NCBI GenBank assembly: GCA_019096155.1 | Contig: JAHCVI010000003.1 | Location: 3,224,001-3,288,000 of the forward strand | Direction: 5' to 3' | DNA: 64,000 nt | DNA from: Staphylotrichum longicolle | Taxonomy: Eukaryota > Ascomycota > Sordariomycetes > Sordariales > Chaetomiaceae | In this document: positions 24,089 to 35,491 of the stretch, in pieces | Position numbering within the stretch: the stretch's first letter is position 1 | Layout: every line of letters begins with the position of its first letter | Notes under the pieces: model-generated | The model's database searches: none | The model's input: the letters and a program-made list of their open reading frames with translations, nothing else | Told to the model about the DNA's origin: nothing | Position numbers and translations under genes: made by a program

Positions 24089-24649
24089 GTCGGAGAGAGG
24101 TGGTGTAACTCCGAGGCCTGGAGTTCGCAGCAAAGCAAGACAGCAAACCCGGGTTGCGGGAAACAAAAAATAATACGAAAAGTAAAAGAGACCTGCAAAC
24201 TGCCCAATTGACCCCCCAAACAACGTGCGACAACAGACGGGTGATACTTTTATGGAACAGTGGCGAAGGAAGGGGAAGGGCCAGATCACTCCGACAACTC
24301 TCGACCCGCCTATCCCGAGCATTCGGCTGCGGGCTCGATGCCGCCGACGACTTTTGCCCTCTTGGCATCGGGCCACGACGTTGCAGCGACCCGGGGGCAT
24401 TGCAGCCAATCATCGACTAGCAATTTGACAGGCACCTTGGCCTCGTCACATGTTCAGGCGTTAGGCAGGCGCGTCAGCCTAGCACGGTGTCGCGCTGTTG
24501 GCTGCACTTATCCGTCATGCGCGAGCATCCATCGCATTGTCATCGACTTTCTACGCTTTTCACCACAAACAGAAGGTCTCTTGCACCAGACTGAAAAAAA
24601 AAAAAAAAACAATCAAAATTAGGCCGTCTGAGTTGGCAATTTCACAACA
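24089..24649. promoter_or_regulatory. Shared bidirectional promoter region of ferrochelatase and Ku70
   Basis: The two start codons face away from each other with 561 bases between them. A pure A-run of 15 bases (about 24595-24609) lies just before the Ku70 start. No coding feature is supported here. Confidence 0.55.
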
Positions 24650-26690
24650 ATGGCGTGGGGAGGCGACGAGGACAGACGCCCGGAGGCGGATGAGGGTGAG
24701 GAGGAGCTGGATGAGGCTGTGAGCTTTCGTGATCCATTCTCTCATGATGTCTACTCACCCCAATCACCAGGATTACAAAACCCAAAAAGACGCCGTTTTG
24801 TTTGCAATTGATGTCAGCACATCGATGCTCCAACAGCCCCCGGCCACCGACAAGAAGAAATCGGACAAGGACTCGGCTCTCGCCGCAGCACTGAAATGCG
24901 CCTATCAATTCATGCAGCAGCGCATCATTGCGCAACCGAAGGACATGATGGGCATCCTGCTTTTCAACACAGAAAAGTCCAGGTTCCGCGACGAGGCTGG
25001 CGGGCGCAGCGGATCGGGCTATCCGCACTGCTACCTGTTTACTGACCTTGATGTTCCCGCTGCTGAGGACGTCAAGAGCTTGAAGGCGTTGGTTGAGGAG
25101 GGAGAAGACCCAGATGAGGTGCTTGTGCCTGCAAAGGACCCCGCTTCCATGGCCAACGTTCTGTTCTGCGCCAACCAAGTGTTTACCACCAACGCGGCGA
25201 ACTTTGGCTCTCGCCGTCTGTTCATCATCACAGATAATGATAACCCCCATGGCAAGGACAAGACGGCCAAGTCATCGGCCGCAGTGCGCGCCAAAGATCT
25301 CTACGACCTCGGTGTTGTCATCGAGCTCTTCCCAGTCAGCCACAGCGGGAGGACATTTGACGTCTCCAAGTTCTACGATGTACGACAGCTTTTGCTAGTG
25401 GTCGCTGGCAAGCATGCTGACACGGGATAGGATATCATCTATAGAGATCCAGCGGCCGAGGCTGGCTCCTCGGACGACGTCAAAACTTCGAAATCTGGTG
25501 ACGGTCTTACGCTCCTCAACTCGTTGATCTCCAACATCAACTCGAAACAGACACCGAAGCGGGCATACTTCTCAAACCTTCATTTTGAACTTGCCCCGAA
25601 CCTCACAATCTCGGTCAAGGGCTACATGCCGCTGCACCGACAGCAGCCAGCACGAACATGTTATGTCTGGCTTGGAGGTGAACAAGCCCAACTCGCGCAG
25701 TCCGAGACCATCAAAGTGGACTCGGCCACGAGGACCGTCGACAAGTCCGAGGTGAAGAAGGCGTACAAGTTCGGCGGCGAATACATTTACTTCAAGCCCG
25801 AGGAAGCGGCGTCCCTGAAGAACCTCGGGGGCAAGGTTCTTCGCGTTATTGGATTCAAGCCGCGCTCCCTTCTTCCCATGTGGGCCTCGGTGAAGAAATC
25901 CATCTTCATCTACCCAAGTGAGGAACACTTTGTGGGCTCTACCCGCGTGTTCTCTGCCTTGTGGCAGAAACTGCTGGCTTCCGACAAGGTCGCTATCGCG
26001 TGGTTCGTCGCCCGCGAGAATGCAAACCCGGTTATGGTCGCGATCATGCCCTCGAGAGCCTCGGAGGACGACACATCGGATACGCCGTACCTCCCCGCCG
26101 GACTCTGGCTGTATCCTCTCCCCTTCGCCGACGACGTGAGGAATGTAGACCTCTCGGCACCACCAAGGCCGGCCGACGAGCTGACGGACAAGATGCGGGA
26201 GATTGTGCAAAACCTCCAGCTGCCAAAGGCCATGTACAACCCGCTCAAGTACCCCAACCCGTCGCTGCAGTGGCACTACAAGATCCTGCAGGCCATGGCA
26301 CTGGACGAAGACGTCCCGGAGACTTTAGACGACTCGACCGTGCCCAAGTACAAGCAGATTGACAAGCGCGTCGGCGGCTACCTGGCGGACTGGAAAGAGC
26401 TGCTTGTGGAAAAGGCCCAGGGCCTCATGAAGAGCAGGGCTGTGAAGCGGGAGGCCGAAGACGAGGATGATGGGCGGCCGCTGGCCAAGCGCCCCAAGCC
26501 CGCGGCGAAGAAGGTCGCCGGTGGTCAGATGAGCAATGCGCAGCTCAAGGCGGCATTCGAGCAAGACACGCTAAAGAAGATGACGGTGGCTGAGCTGAAG
26601 GATGTGTTGGCCAGCAAGGGGGTGAGTGCGGTGGGAAGGAAAGCTGAGTTGGTGGAAAAGTTGGAGCAGTGGATTGAGGAAAATGTGTGA
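24650..26690 (+). CDS. mus-51: Ku70, ATP-dependent DNA helicase II subunit 1
   Basis: The Ku70 half of the Ku heterodimer, which binds DNA ends in non-homologous end joining and at telomeres. Three exons (24650-24718, 24771-25379, 25431-26690; two phase-0 introns) encode 645 residues. The N-terminus is acidic (DEDRRPEADEGEEELDEA). The von Willebrand-type alpha/beta domain starts with DAVLFAIDVSTSM and includes LFIITDNDNPHG. The central Ku core has the family stretch PKRAYFSNLHFEL and later FKPRSLLPMWASVKKSIFIYPSEE. A basic stretch (KRPKPAAKKV) precedes a C-terminal SAP domain (MTVAELKDVLASKGVSAVGRKAELVEKL is the core, about residues 610-640). It has all parts of the family and a normal length. 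Confidence 0.97.
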
Positions 26691-27216
26691 TGATGCGAGG
26701 GTCGTGGTATGTCGAGGAAATTCAGCGTCGTTTAGCTTGGGCGTACTGGAGTTTTGGTCCTGTTCCGTGTGGGATTGCTTTTGACATCAAAACTGTAAAC
26801 CTTAATGCTAGAAGGGACGCAATGTCATTTTATCTGGCCAGTCCGGACAATATCCATCTGTTGATTTTGTGGTTGTGACGTGATCAAAGAAGATGGGTTG
26901 CTCGCTGTCACATTACGAACAAGACCCTGTAAATCTCCCCCACTCTCCCCTGCTCGCTCTGAAAGGCTGCTTGAATCCCAGCAAGTTACAGCAGCAACAC
27001 CGAGCATCGCGGCAGCTTCCGCCGAACTCCACCAACAATCCGCGTCCGCAAGGCGACACGTCGCGAGGGCGACATTTTGCACGTCTGACAGCGCTGTACC
27101 ATGCTGCAAGACATCAGCCTTCAAACTAGGCTTAAACGATACCGCCCGAATGCGACATTCTCAGCACCCACAAATGAAGGCGCGCGACAAGCGTTGACCG
27201 GAACACCGCGTTCACT
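26691..27216. other. Intergenic between Ku70 and Q-rich Zn2Cys6 gene
   Basis: It holds the Ku70 3' region and the promoter of the next plus-strand gene. Nothing else is supported. Confidence 0.5.
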
Positions 27217-30200
27217 ATGGAGGCGTTGCTGGGCGCCTCCCAATCGAACCCGTCATGCGGCTCCGTCGCCGACCTCCAGCACCAACTGCGCGATCTCCTT
27301 AATACACGAGTGACTGAGACTCGGGCCGACCACACTTCCGTCACTTTCGAGATCCGCGCAACTGCCGTTTTCGACATTCCGGTCACCGAGAACGAGAATG
27401 GGGGACTCGAGAACGCGTCCAATATTGACCCGCTGCTGGGCGGGGCGCGGCCGAGTGTTGCGCCTGTGGTCAACGGCAATGGAACACCGGAAACGCGACG
27501 AGTCAACGCCATCCACACGTTGATCAACCAGCCGGTGGACGACCCGGTCCTCCAGACATCCGTCACCAGGCACATCATCGCGTCGGTTGGGCAAGTGGAC
27601 GGCAGCAGCTGGATGGTGCGGCATGTTTCGCGTGGTGAACAGGGCTGGACTTTCACCTACATCTGCAAGGACTCGTGGCAGGCATGGAGCCGCCAGGCAT
27701 CGAAGCACCCCGCGAAGACGGTCATTGGAGAGTGGAGTGAGACGGCCGGGCAAGATCCGGTCCACCTCAGTAAGTCTGGAATCTTGGTTGTAGCGCTATT
27801 ATTGCTGACTTTTGTCGTCCAGCCCGTCCAGCCTTCGACTGCCGAGGGTCTGTCAAGATCGCCTTTCTCAAGTCAACCAAGACCATCGACGTCAAGTACG
27901 AACACACCCCGATGCATAAGACGGTCGCCCAGTTGATCGAGCTTCTGGCGCCACCTCCGATCCTGCCCATCGTCAAGACTCCGGCTAAGAAGGCAAAGGA
28001 GCCAAGGCCTCCAAAAGAGCCCCGGCCCCCCAAGGAGCCGAAGCCAAAGACACCCAGGTCTTCAAAGAAGCGCGTGGGAGCGAATGGCGTGCCGGATGGA
28101 GAAGGCTCGCAGCCTAAGAAGAGGCGCAAAAAGATCAATGATCCGGCCGGCACCGTCCTCCCTCCCGAGATGCCCGGAGCACTGCCAGTGGGCAAGTCTT
28201 CAGCGCGGCAGCTCTACAATGCCCAGGCAGGAACCTCCGGGGGTGTCCAACCAGGTGGCTCAAGCAGCTACCCAGAAGACTTGGTGAGCTCTGCCAACGA
28301 AGGGGTTCCAGATGGCGAAGTGCATGCCCATTCGATCCTCAATCTGCCACCAGGAGAGGCGGCCAGGCGGAGAGAGGTCGCAATCAAGCTCCTGAGCGAC
28401 AACAACCTTGACCCAAAGACTCTGTCTGCGGAACAGTTCAACATCTTCGCAAACCAATCCCCGGAGCTGCAACAAGATTCCTTGGCCATGCTGGTTAAAT
28501 ATGGCGCCGAGCGACTACGCATAGTCCATCCCAACAAAGACGGGGCGAGCTCAGGGCAATCCACCCCAAACAAGCAGAAGACACCAGGCCCGGCTCAGGG
28601 GTCGCCGCAATCAGCCAAGTCGAAAAAGGCGCGAAAGTCCATGCCCCAGGTTGAAAGCGCAGGGTCAGCGAATGGGCAGGCCCCCGAGGCAGCCGAAGGG
28701 AGCGAAAGGAAGCGCATGTGTGACAACTGTCGCAGAAAGCGATACAAGGGCAAGGTACGTGGGTCGCTGCCAAGTAGGATTGAAGCGGAGCTGACAAGGT
28801 ATTCAAGTGTGACAAAGCGAGGCCTTCTTGCTCGATGTGCATCGCAGACGGAGTTGCGTGTGTGTACTCTGCTGCGAAGCCAAGGCAGAGCAAAGCTGCG
28901 GGAACAGTCACAGAGGCCCCTGCACCCACACAGGGAGACATGCCAAACGATGAGCCGGATGATCTGGGGTCGCCCGGATTCCATGCAGAGCCAGCTGGTC
29001 AGCCAGTTCACGAGCCCTTCCACCACTCTGTCAATGACGCAGGTCATGGCCAGGAGCAGTACGATGGACATGACCATCACCAGTCGGCAGATGTGCCTGA
29101 GACGCCTTCGGCGGTGTTCAACACAAGCCATGGCATTTACCATCACTCCTCTGGCCTGAGCTTCCCCCAGGTTAGCCCGACTAACGCCGCTGAACCTTCT
29201 CATTCCAACATCCAAACAACCACGATGGAACCCCCGTCGAACGATTACATGTCGAGCTCAGTTGTTGGTGGTTCCGAGCCTCCGTTGCATGACTTCAGTT
29301 ACCCCCAGCCACCTCCAGCTCCTCAAGGCGCTTCGGGATACACCGAACACACAGCCCCTGCATTTGAGCAGGGCCGGCGTGGAAGTTCAGAAGGGCAGGC
29401 GTCGGTAGCAAGACGCAGTCTCCCGACCGCTCAGCCTTCTCATGGAAGTGGGACGAATGGTTCCAACATGGAGCCTCCAAGCACTTGGCAATCCATGGCC
29501 GGGATCCCGTCTCAACCGACATCCGCGATCAGGTCATCCCCGAGGCAGTCGAGAGCGAAGCGGCCGACGCCGGCCGCACAGGCATATGACGATTTGCGGC
29601 CGCAGCAGCAAGCTCCGAGCTGGGCGAGTGCGAGCCAGTCAGTATCTCAGACTGCACAACCTGTCCGCAATTCTCCATCCCAAACCGCTGCCCAGCCCGC
29701 TCGTGCCAAATCACGGCAGAGTAATCGGGCCCAGAGCCACACCCCAGTAAACAACATGCCGGCAGCTCGGCAGACTCCCACCCAAGGGACCCAAGGTCTT
29801 GCACATAACTCTGGATATGCATCGGCTGCTCCGACAGAGCAGGCCAGCTCAGCCCAGAACTACAACTACAACCAATATCAGAGTGGAAACACTCAGGACT
29901 CCACGTCCAGCGACCGTGTCGCCTATCAACCATATTCCAACAACCCGCCCGGCGCCCAATCCAGCTCGTACTCGTCTTCCGACAACTACAATGCTCGGGT
30001 GCCGAACGCTGCATCGTCGACTCTGTCGGGGTCGTTGTCGCAGAATGTAGCTTCCTCGTACCATTCAAACCCAGCAGCCACAACAAACAACGCACAATGG
30101 GGAACTTCGACCCCGACGCCGCAAGCGAGAAACACCCGCGGCTACAACAACACACAGTCAGCCACAAGCTCTGCCTACAACTCGTCCCACACCCCGCAGT

Positions 30201-30649
30201 CACAGTCACTGCAGGGCTTCAGCGTGCGCCCTCAGCCCCAGACTCAGCCTAGGAGTTCCTCGACTACATACAGCCAACAACTGCAGCAGCAACAGCAAAG
30301 GCAACAACAACAGCACGGCCAACAACAGCAGCAGCAGGGCTACAGCGGGTACATGAACCAGCAGCAACAACAACAGCCCACCACTAGCAGCCAGCAGAAC
30401 TGGGGCTACGGTTTCGGCGCGGCTAACAGCTCCTCGTCCGGCTACAACTCGGCGGCAGCAACTGGCAGTGGCAACAATGCCGCCTACCCCGCGGCCGGCG
30501 CGACTTCGCATGGCACCCAAGGGCATGGACACGCCGGTCACGGCCACCAGGCCCAGCAGCAGCACCGGTCCATGAACCTGTCGAGCCACACGTACATGGA
30601 GCACGACCAGGCGCTGTATGCCCTGCTCAGGAGCAACCCAGCCGGATAG
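27217..30649 (+). CDS. Large Zn2Cys6-like DNA-binding protein with Q/S-rich C-terminus
   Basis: Three exons (27217-27769, 27823-28754, 28808-30649) encode 1108 residues. Residues 1-225 form a conserved-looking N-terminal region with little low complexity (SWMVRHVSRGEQGWTFTYICKDSWQAW; AFDCRGSVKIAFLKSTKTIDVKY). A basic Pro/Lys-rich segment (KEPRPPKEP repeats) and an NLS-like PKKRRKK follow. The cysteine cluster is C484-x2-C487-x8-C496-x6-C503-x2-C506-x6-C513; the x8 spacing is wider than the usual x6, and an intron lies exactly between residues 495 and 496. The last 500 residues are Ser/Gln/Asn/Pro-rich with CAG/CAA-coded Gln runs (about 30280-30375), typical of activation or prion-like regions. 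I assign no target genes. Confidence 0.8.
30280..30375 (+). repeat. CAG/CAA glutamine-codon repeat inside coding sequence
   Basis: Mixed CAG and CAA codons give several short Gln runs in the C-terminal tail of the large Zn2Cys6-like protein. Mixing the two codons limits slippage, but length variation between strains is likely. Confidence 0.8.
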
Positions 30650-31532
30650 CGTCTGATGTCGGGTGAGATTTGACTGAATTCTGAATCTGTCTTTTTTGGT
30701 TGGGGAATGCCGGTGACGAAGCAGATTTGAGCCCTTGCAGGCCCAGTTTCATCCATCATTGCAGCAGCTGTCCGCAGAGAACTGCCGGGATTCTAATGCA
30801 CCCCCTTTATTGGGCAGGACAGTCGTCGCCGGGAGGGGTATGGGAGAGACTATTGGAGGTCCTCATCGATTATGCCGCGGTGTTTGTTGAACTGCGGGTT
30901 GCTCTTTTGACATTAGCGCCCAGATGAGGGCGATCAGGGGGTTGGGGACGTTTTAGAACAACGATATATACCCAGGAGGAAAAGAGGCGCGAAGCAACCT
31001 CCCTCGCATGATACGCGACGCCAGCAGCCAGCTGAGCGGCGTGAAGAAGAAAGTGAGTGGTAGATAGGTTTGATGAACCTCATCTCATCATCACACATGA
31101 GTGAAAGTCAGGCAGGCAGGCAGTCGAAAGAGCCTTGAGTTGTCCATGACGGCAAATACCATAATATTCCTGATGACCAACCAAACCCCCCAGTCTACGG
31201 TCCCGAGTAGATAGATGCTCAAGTGGTTCTTGCTGTGTCGCGGTTTGTTATGTAAAAAGCCCCATCCCATCTAAAAAGCAAAAACGCAGAGCAACGAGAA
31301 AGGGAAAAAAAAGAGCAAAGAACTCGCCAGAAACGCCCTCCAGATCTCAGGTCAGAGAGTAATTTACAGCTCAGTCGGATGGATGCCCACAACCAAATCA
31401 TGCCGGGAGAGAAAAGCAACAAAAGATGTGTCACCGCGCACCCCTTTCCTTGAGCCTTTTGAAATTTGCTTTTAGTCGCCGATTTTTAACCCCCATCGAG
31501 AATTTGCCCAGACCCAGAAACTCCGCATCCTC
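30650..31532. other. Convergent intergenic between Zn2Cys6 gene and La gene
   Basis: Two 3' ends meet here, and the stretch should hold both untranslated regions. GCAGGCAGGCAG near 31107 is a very short repeat. No gene is supported. Confidence 0.5.
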
Positions 31533-32914
31533 TTATTGCGCCGAAACAGCAGCCTCGGTCTTGGTGTCGACCTTCTTCGCCGGGGGCTCGCCGCCCTCGT
31601 CGTCGCGCGACCGCTTGCCGTTGGTGGACTGGATGGTGGGCATCTGCACGCTGCGGGGAGAGTAAGTATACAGGACCATGGTTGTAGTGTGGGTGGTGAA
31701 GGAGAGGTTGGGGGGGGGGAAGATGAGAGACATACTCATTGGTCGTCTTGCGCGTGTCCTCGCCCTTCTTCTCGTCACGGCCCCGGTTGTCGCGGCCGCC
31801 ACCACGACCACCGCGGAAGCCACGGCCGCCCCGGCCCCGACCGCCCCTGCCGCGGCCGCCCTTGAAGCCGCCGCCGTTCTTCTCGCCGTCGCCGCGCTTC
31901 TCGCCGGACCTGCCGTTGCGGTCCTTGTCGCCCCGTCCCCGGCCCCGGCCGCCGCGGCTGCCGCCGCGCTCCTTGCCCTCGAAGAAAGTGTTGCGACGGT
32001 TGGTGTTGGGCTCGAGAGTGCCCTCCTTGATCTGGCGGTTCTTCTCGTCCAGGTAGTCCTTCTTCTTCATGATCAGGAGGTCGTTGCCCTGCCAGGTGGG
32101 CTTGGGGTCCAGCTTCACGAAGGCGTCGGCCTCCTCGACGGTGGAGAACTCGACAAAGACGGAGCCCTTGAAGAGGTTCTCGGCGGTGCGGCGGAGCTTG
32201 ACGTGGTTGACGTGGCCATAGTTGGAGAAGAAGGCCTCGACGTCGAACTGGGTCGAGGGCTCCTCATCCCCGAACCCCTTGGCGTAGACGGAGGCGTTCA
32301 GGCGGGCCTTCTGGGCCTCGGTGGACGACACGTAGGGCTTCTTGCGCGTGAGGACCTCCTCGCCCTCCTCGCCCGAGACGTTGAGGAAGCTGCTCTCGCG
32401 CAGGGCGGCAACAACGGCGCTGTAGGGCTGGAACTGGCGCATGCGCTTGAAGTTGCAGATGGTCTTGAGCGGCATCGGCTTGTTCTCCTCACCCCCGGTG
32501 CTCTCCCACATGAACTTGTCGGTCGGGAGATTGCTGTCGCTGAAGTAGAACTCAACCTGGACAGCGAGGGTCAGTCGCGGACGGATACGAAAATGGGGGT
32601 TCCTGCCCTCGGGCCTGGGGGCGTGGGCCTGGAGGATGACATACCTGACCGCGGATCTTGACGGGGTCATCGCTCACGGGCTGGGTGCTCGGGTCGTACT
32701 TGCGGTTCTTCTTGAAGTCTTTGTGGTCGGCTTGGGCGCTTGTCTTGACGATGTTGTCGGCCGTCTTCTCGCCGTTTTGGGCCTCCTCCTCGACGTCCAT
32801 CTTCTTCTCGCTCTCCTCGTTGGCGGCGACAGCAGGAGTGGTCTCCTCGACGGCCTGCACCTCAGGAGCGGCAGCGGCCACTTCGGGCTGTTCCTGCATG
32901 ACGGCGTCGCTCAT
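31533..32914 (-). CDS. La-type RNA chaperone (Lupus La homolog)
   Basis: It binds UUU-OH ends of RNA polymerase III transcripts and protects and folds pre-tRNAs in the nucleus. Three exons (32914-32645, 32556-31736, 31650-31533) encode 402 residues. The start MSDAVMQEQ is chosen because the frame upstream of it has no ATG. An acidic leader is followed by the La motif (about 66-170: DPVKIRGQVEFYFSDSNLP, DKFMW, the later FQPYSAVVAALRES) and an RRM (about 190-265: VYAKGFG, FKGSVFVEFSTVEEAD). The C-terminal third is an RGG/GRGG-rich tail. The last exon adds KRSRDDEGGEPPAKKVD, a likely bipartite NLS. The final intron (GTATGT..CCCGCAG) is needed to reach that NLS and avoid a Pro/His-rich false tail. 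Confidence 0.93.
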
Positions 32915-34012
32915 GTCGACAGCGAGTGGCGATGCGCCGAAGGGTGTTACGGGTGTGTGTGCGACGGAGCGGATGAGGTCAGGCAATCGTCGGGGGGCGC
33001 AAGACTCAATTGCAAATCAAGAAGAAAGAAGCAGTCGGTCTGAGCAAGAGCAAGAGTTTTGTGATGGGTAGAAGAGAAGAGGGTCCGATGCCTGGGGCCC
33101 TTGAAAGAGACGAGCTGCACAAATTGTTGGTGGGGTACCTCAAAAGTTACTGTGATAAAGTTCCGCGCCGCATCAGAGCAGAGTCACCGGGATGCGCCAG
33201 GCGCCGCAAGAGTCATAGCACAGGAGGCAGGGAAGATGTGCAAGGCTACTACTCTATTGTCAGGTTATTGCGACGAGACGAAAATCAGAAACTGGCTGGT
33301 ATGTCAAGCAAAACGCAATGTAAGAGACATGGTATTGTAGGTAGACTTGGTCCTCGAACCTCCCAACATCAATTGGCGCGACCTCGAGGGTGGACTCCAT
33401 CGACAAGCGCGTTGCAGAAAAATCCCCATGGCGGCACAAACGGACCCCACCGCCCATGTCAATTGGAGATTTTCTATGCCACCCATCACCGCCTTTACGA
33501 AGCTTGTGTCCTCCAAGCTGGGTCCACCATTTCACGTAACGTACCAAGATACCGTAATCTACTCCACTAAATTTCGTAGCAACTGAACCCCTGTTCCTCA
33601 CGTGAGCGAGCGCGTCGGGTCGAGCCGCTGAATGGAGGAACTGAGCAGCGGGAAACTTTTTCGGCTGATAGCAGGTGTTCGAGCCATCGCGACGCCGCCA
33701 AACCACCCCGATTACCTCCCCATCTCGGTGCCCGGATCCTCGGTGCGAAGTACGGCGGTCGAGTAGAACACAGGGCAGGGCAGGGCCAGCCTTCAGCAAG
33801 AGCAGGGGAGCATCAATTGGACCGGCAATTGCACAAACTCGACGTGCACTCGGCTTGCACCTGACCTGAACTCGACCCCCTCGAAGTCCTCGAAGTCCCT
33901 CGAAGTCCCTCGGCACCCCCCATATCTCTCGAACCACCCTTCCTCGACTTGCAGCCACCCCCGAGAGCGGCAGGCCAACACCCTCCCCCGCTTACCAACT
34001 CCAGACGACGCC
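32915..34012. other. Divergent promoter region between La and uS4m
   Basis: 1.1 kb between two divergent starts. Near its right end are short direct repeats (listed). Open frames on both strands are short and without motifs. Confidence 0.5.
33880..33912. repeat. Short direct repeats CTCGAAGTCC(C)
   Basis: CTCGAAGTCC occurs three times in tandem with one-base length differences, about 100 bases before the uS4m start. It looks like replication-slippage sequence. Confidence 0.7.
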
Positions 34013-35491
34013 ATGAAGCAACGAGGTTGTTGCGGTTCCACGGGTTGAAGCGCCCCGTGAGTTGCCATACCCTCGTCCTCCTGTCTCGTGGAGCTCCCGA
34101 CTGACTTCGTGCTCTGCAGCGTGTCGCCAAACATGGAACAAGTACAACCTGTTCAACCTCATGCGCATGCGAACCCCTTATGTCGCGGCAAGACCTTCTT
34201 CCAGCAAAAATGGATTGCCCAAATCCATGACCCGCGGCTACCACGGCGAGCACATCAAGGAGTACCAGTGGAACCGCATGTTCAACCGCCGCTCCCTCTC
34301 CGCCGTCAACATGGACCCGTCTACATGGCCAATTTCAACGGCAGTGAGCAGGCCGCTGGCCGCGGCTCGGGGTTGCAGACCAAGGAGAACCCAAAGTCTC
34401 AAGACCGAAAACCCTCCCAGTCGATCGTCCGCGGAACATGGGCAACAGGAACGAGCCGACACCTACATGCAAATGGTTTTTGCCCCCATGGAGCGCCGGC
34501 TTGATATTGCCATCTTCCGTGCCTTGTTTGCCAGCAGCGCAAGGCAGGCTCGCCAATTTGTCCTCCACGGCGCCGTGACGGTGAATGGGAAAAAGGTACG
34601 GTTGCGCCCCCAGCCAACATGCCCCGGCCCGCGCGGGATATAGCCACCATTCAGAGTTGCTAACACGCTCTGCACAACCAGATGCGGCATCCCAGCTACC
34701 TCCTCAACCCGGGCGACATGTTCCAGGTCGACCCTGAACGTGTCATGATGGCGACGGGGAAACCGAAGAGGCCAACGAAAGACCAAAAGGCCCTCCCGAG
34801 CACCAGCACAGAAGAGGCCGCCGAGAGCGAAGAAGCCGACGCCGACGCCGAGGCAGCAGCCCCCGAGGCCGCCGAAGGCGAGGTCGACACCGCAGCCGCG
34901 GACGCCGCCAAGGAGAAGCACATGGAGACCCTCAAGCAGCTCAAGACGCGCGCGCGCAAGATCATGAGCCAAAAGGACGTCCACATGCGCGCCAAGCAGA
35001 AGAAGGGCCTCCGCAAGTTCCTCAAGGAGGTCAAGACCGCCATGGACAGCACCCGAAAGCCCGGCGACCCGAGCATCGCCGAGCTGGACGGCGTCGAAGC
35101 CGAGCTGACCTCCCTCCTCTCGGAGCTCTCCCTCACCCCGGCCGAGCGCAAGGCCCAGGCCAAGAAGGACGAGACCGCGCAGGCCCAGTCGGCAGAAGGC
35201 TCGAGCCTCGGCCTCCTCACGGTCAAGCAGCGCGCCGTCCTCTCCAAGATGATCGCCACGGAGCGCACCAACCCGCACGACCCGTCCAAGCCCTACGCCA
35301 CCCCCTGGAGCCCCCGCGACTGGATGTCCCCCTTCGCCTTCATCCCCCGCTACCTCGAGGTCAACCAGCGCATCTGCGCCGCCGTCTACCTCCGCCACCC
35401 CGTCGCCCGCGCCGGCCGCTCCGAGGTGCCCACGCCCTTCTCCCCGACCCTGTCCCAGCTGGCCTTCAACTGGTATCTGCGGAGAGGTTAA
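34013..35491 (+). CDS. NAM9: Mitochondrial small-ribosomal-subunit protein uS4m (Nam9-like), 5' half frame-disrupted
   Basis: A core protein of the mitochondrial small ribosomal subunit with an S4 RNA-binding domain. Likely exons are 34013-34056, 34120-34595 and 34682-35491. The S4 domain is clear: ERRLDIAIFRALFASSARQARQF, HGAVTVNGKK across the GTACGG..AACCAG intron, then MRHPSYLLNPGDMFQV. The C-terminus has the family ending (YLEVNQRICAAVYLRHPVARAG). The 5' half does not read cleanly. The ATG frame stops after 11 codons, while RFHGLKRP appears one frame off. In exon 2 the family pieces alternate between two frames: TRGYHGEHIKEYQWNRMF in frame with the S4 domain, but TFFQQKWIA and GSEQAAGRGSG in the neighbouring frame. 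Sequencing indels or real compensated frameshifts are both possible. Identity is sure, the exact protein is not. Confidence 0.85.

Noticed and set aside
31678..32661. 327-codon plus-strand frame
   Set aside because: Antisense to the La gene; its Val/Leu/Ala runs are the shadow of GC-rich RGG codons.
34313..34388. Intron GTCTAC..TTGCAG in uS4m exon 2 instead of a frame change
   Set aside because: The candidate intron would contain family-like coding text (GSEQAAGRGSG) and has a poor donor, so a frame disturbance is the better reading.
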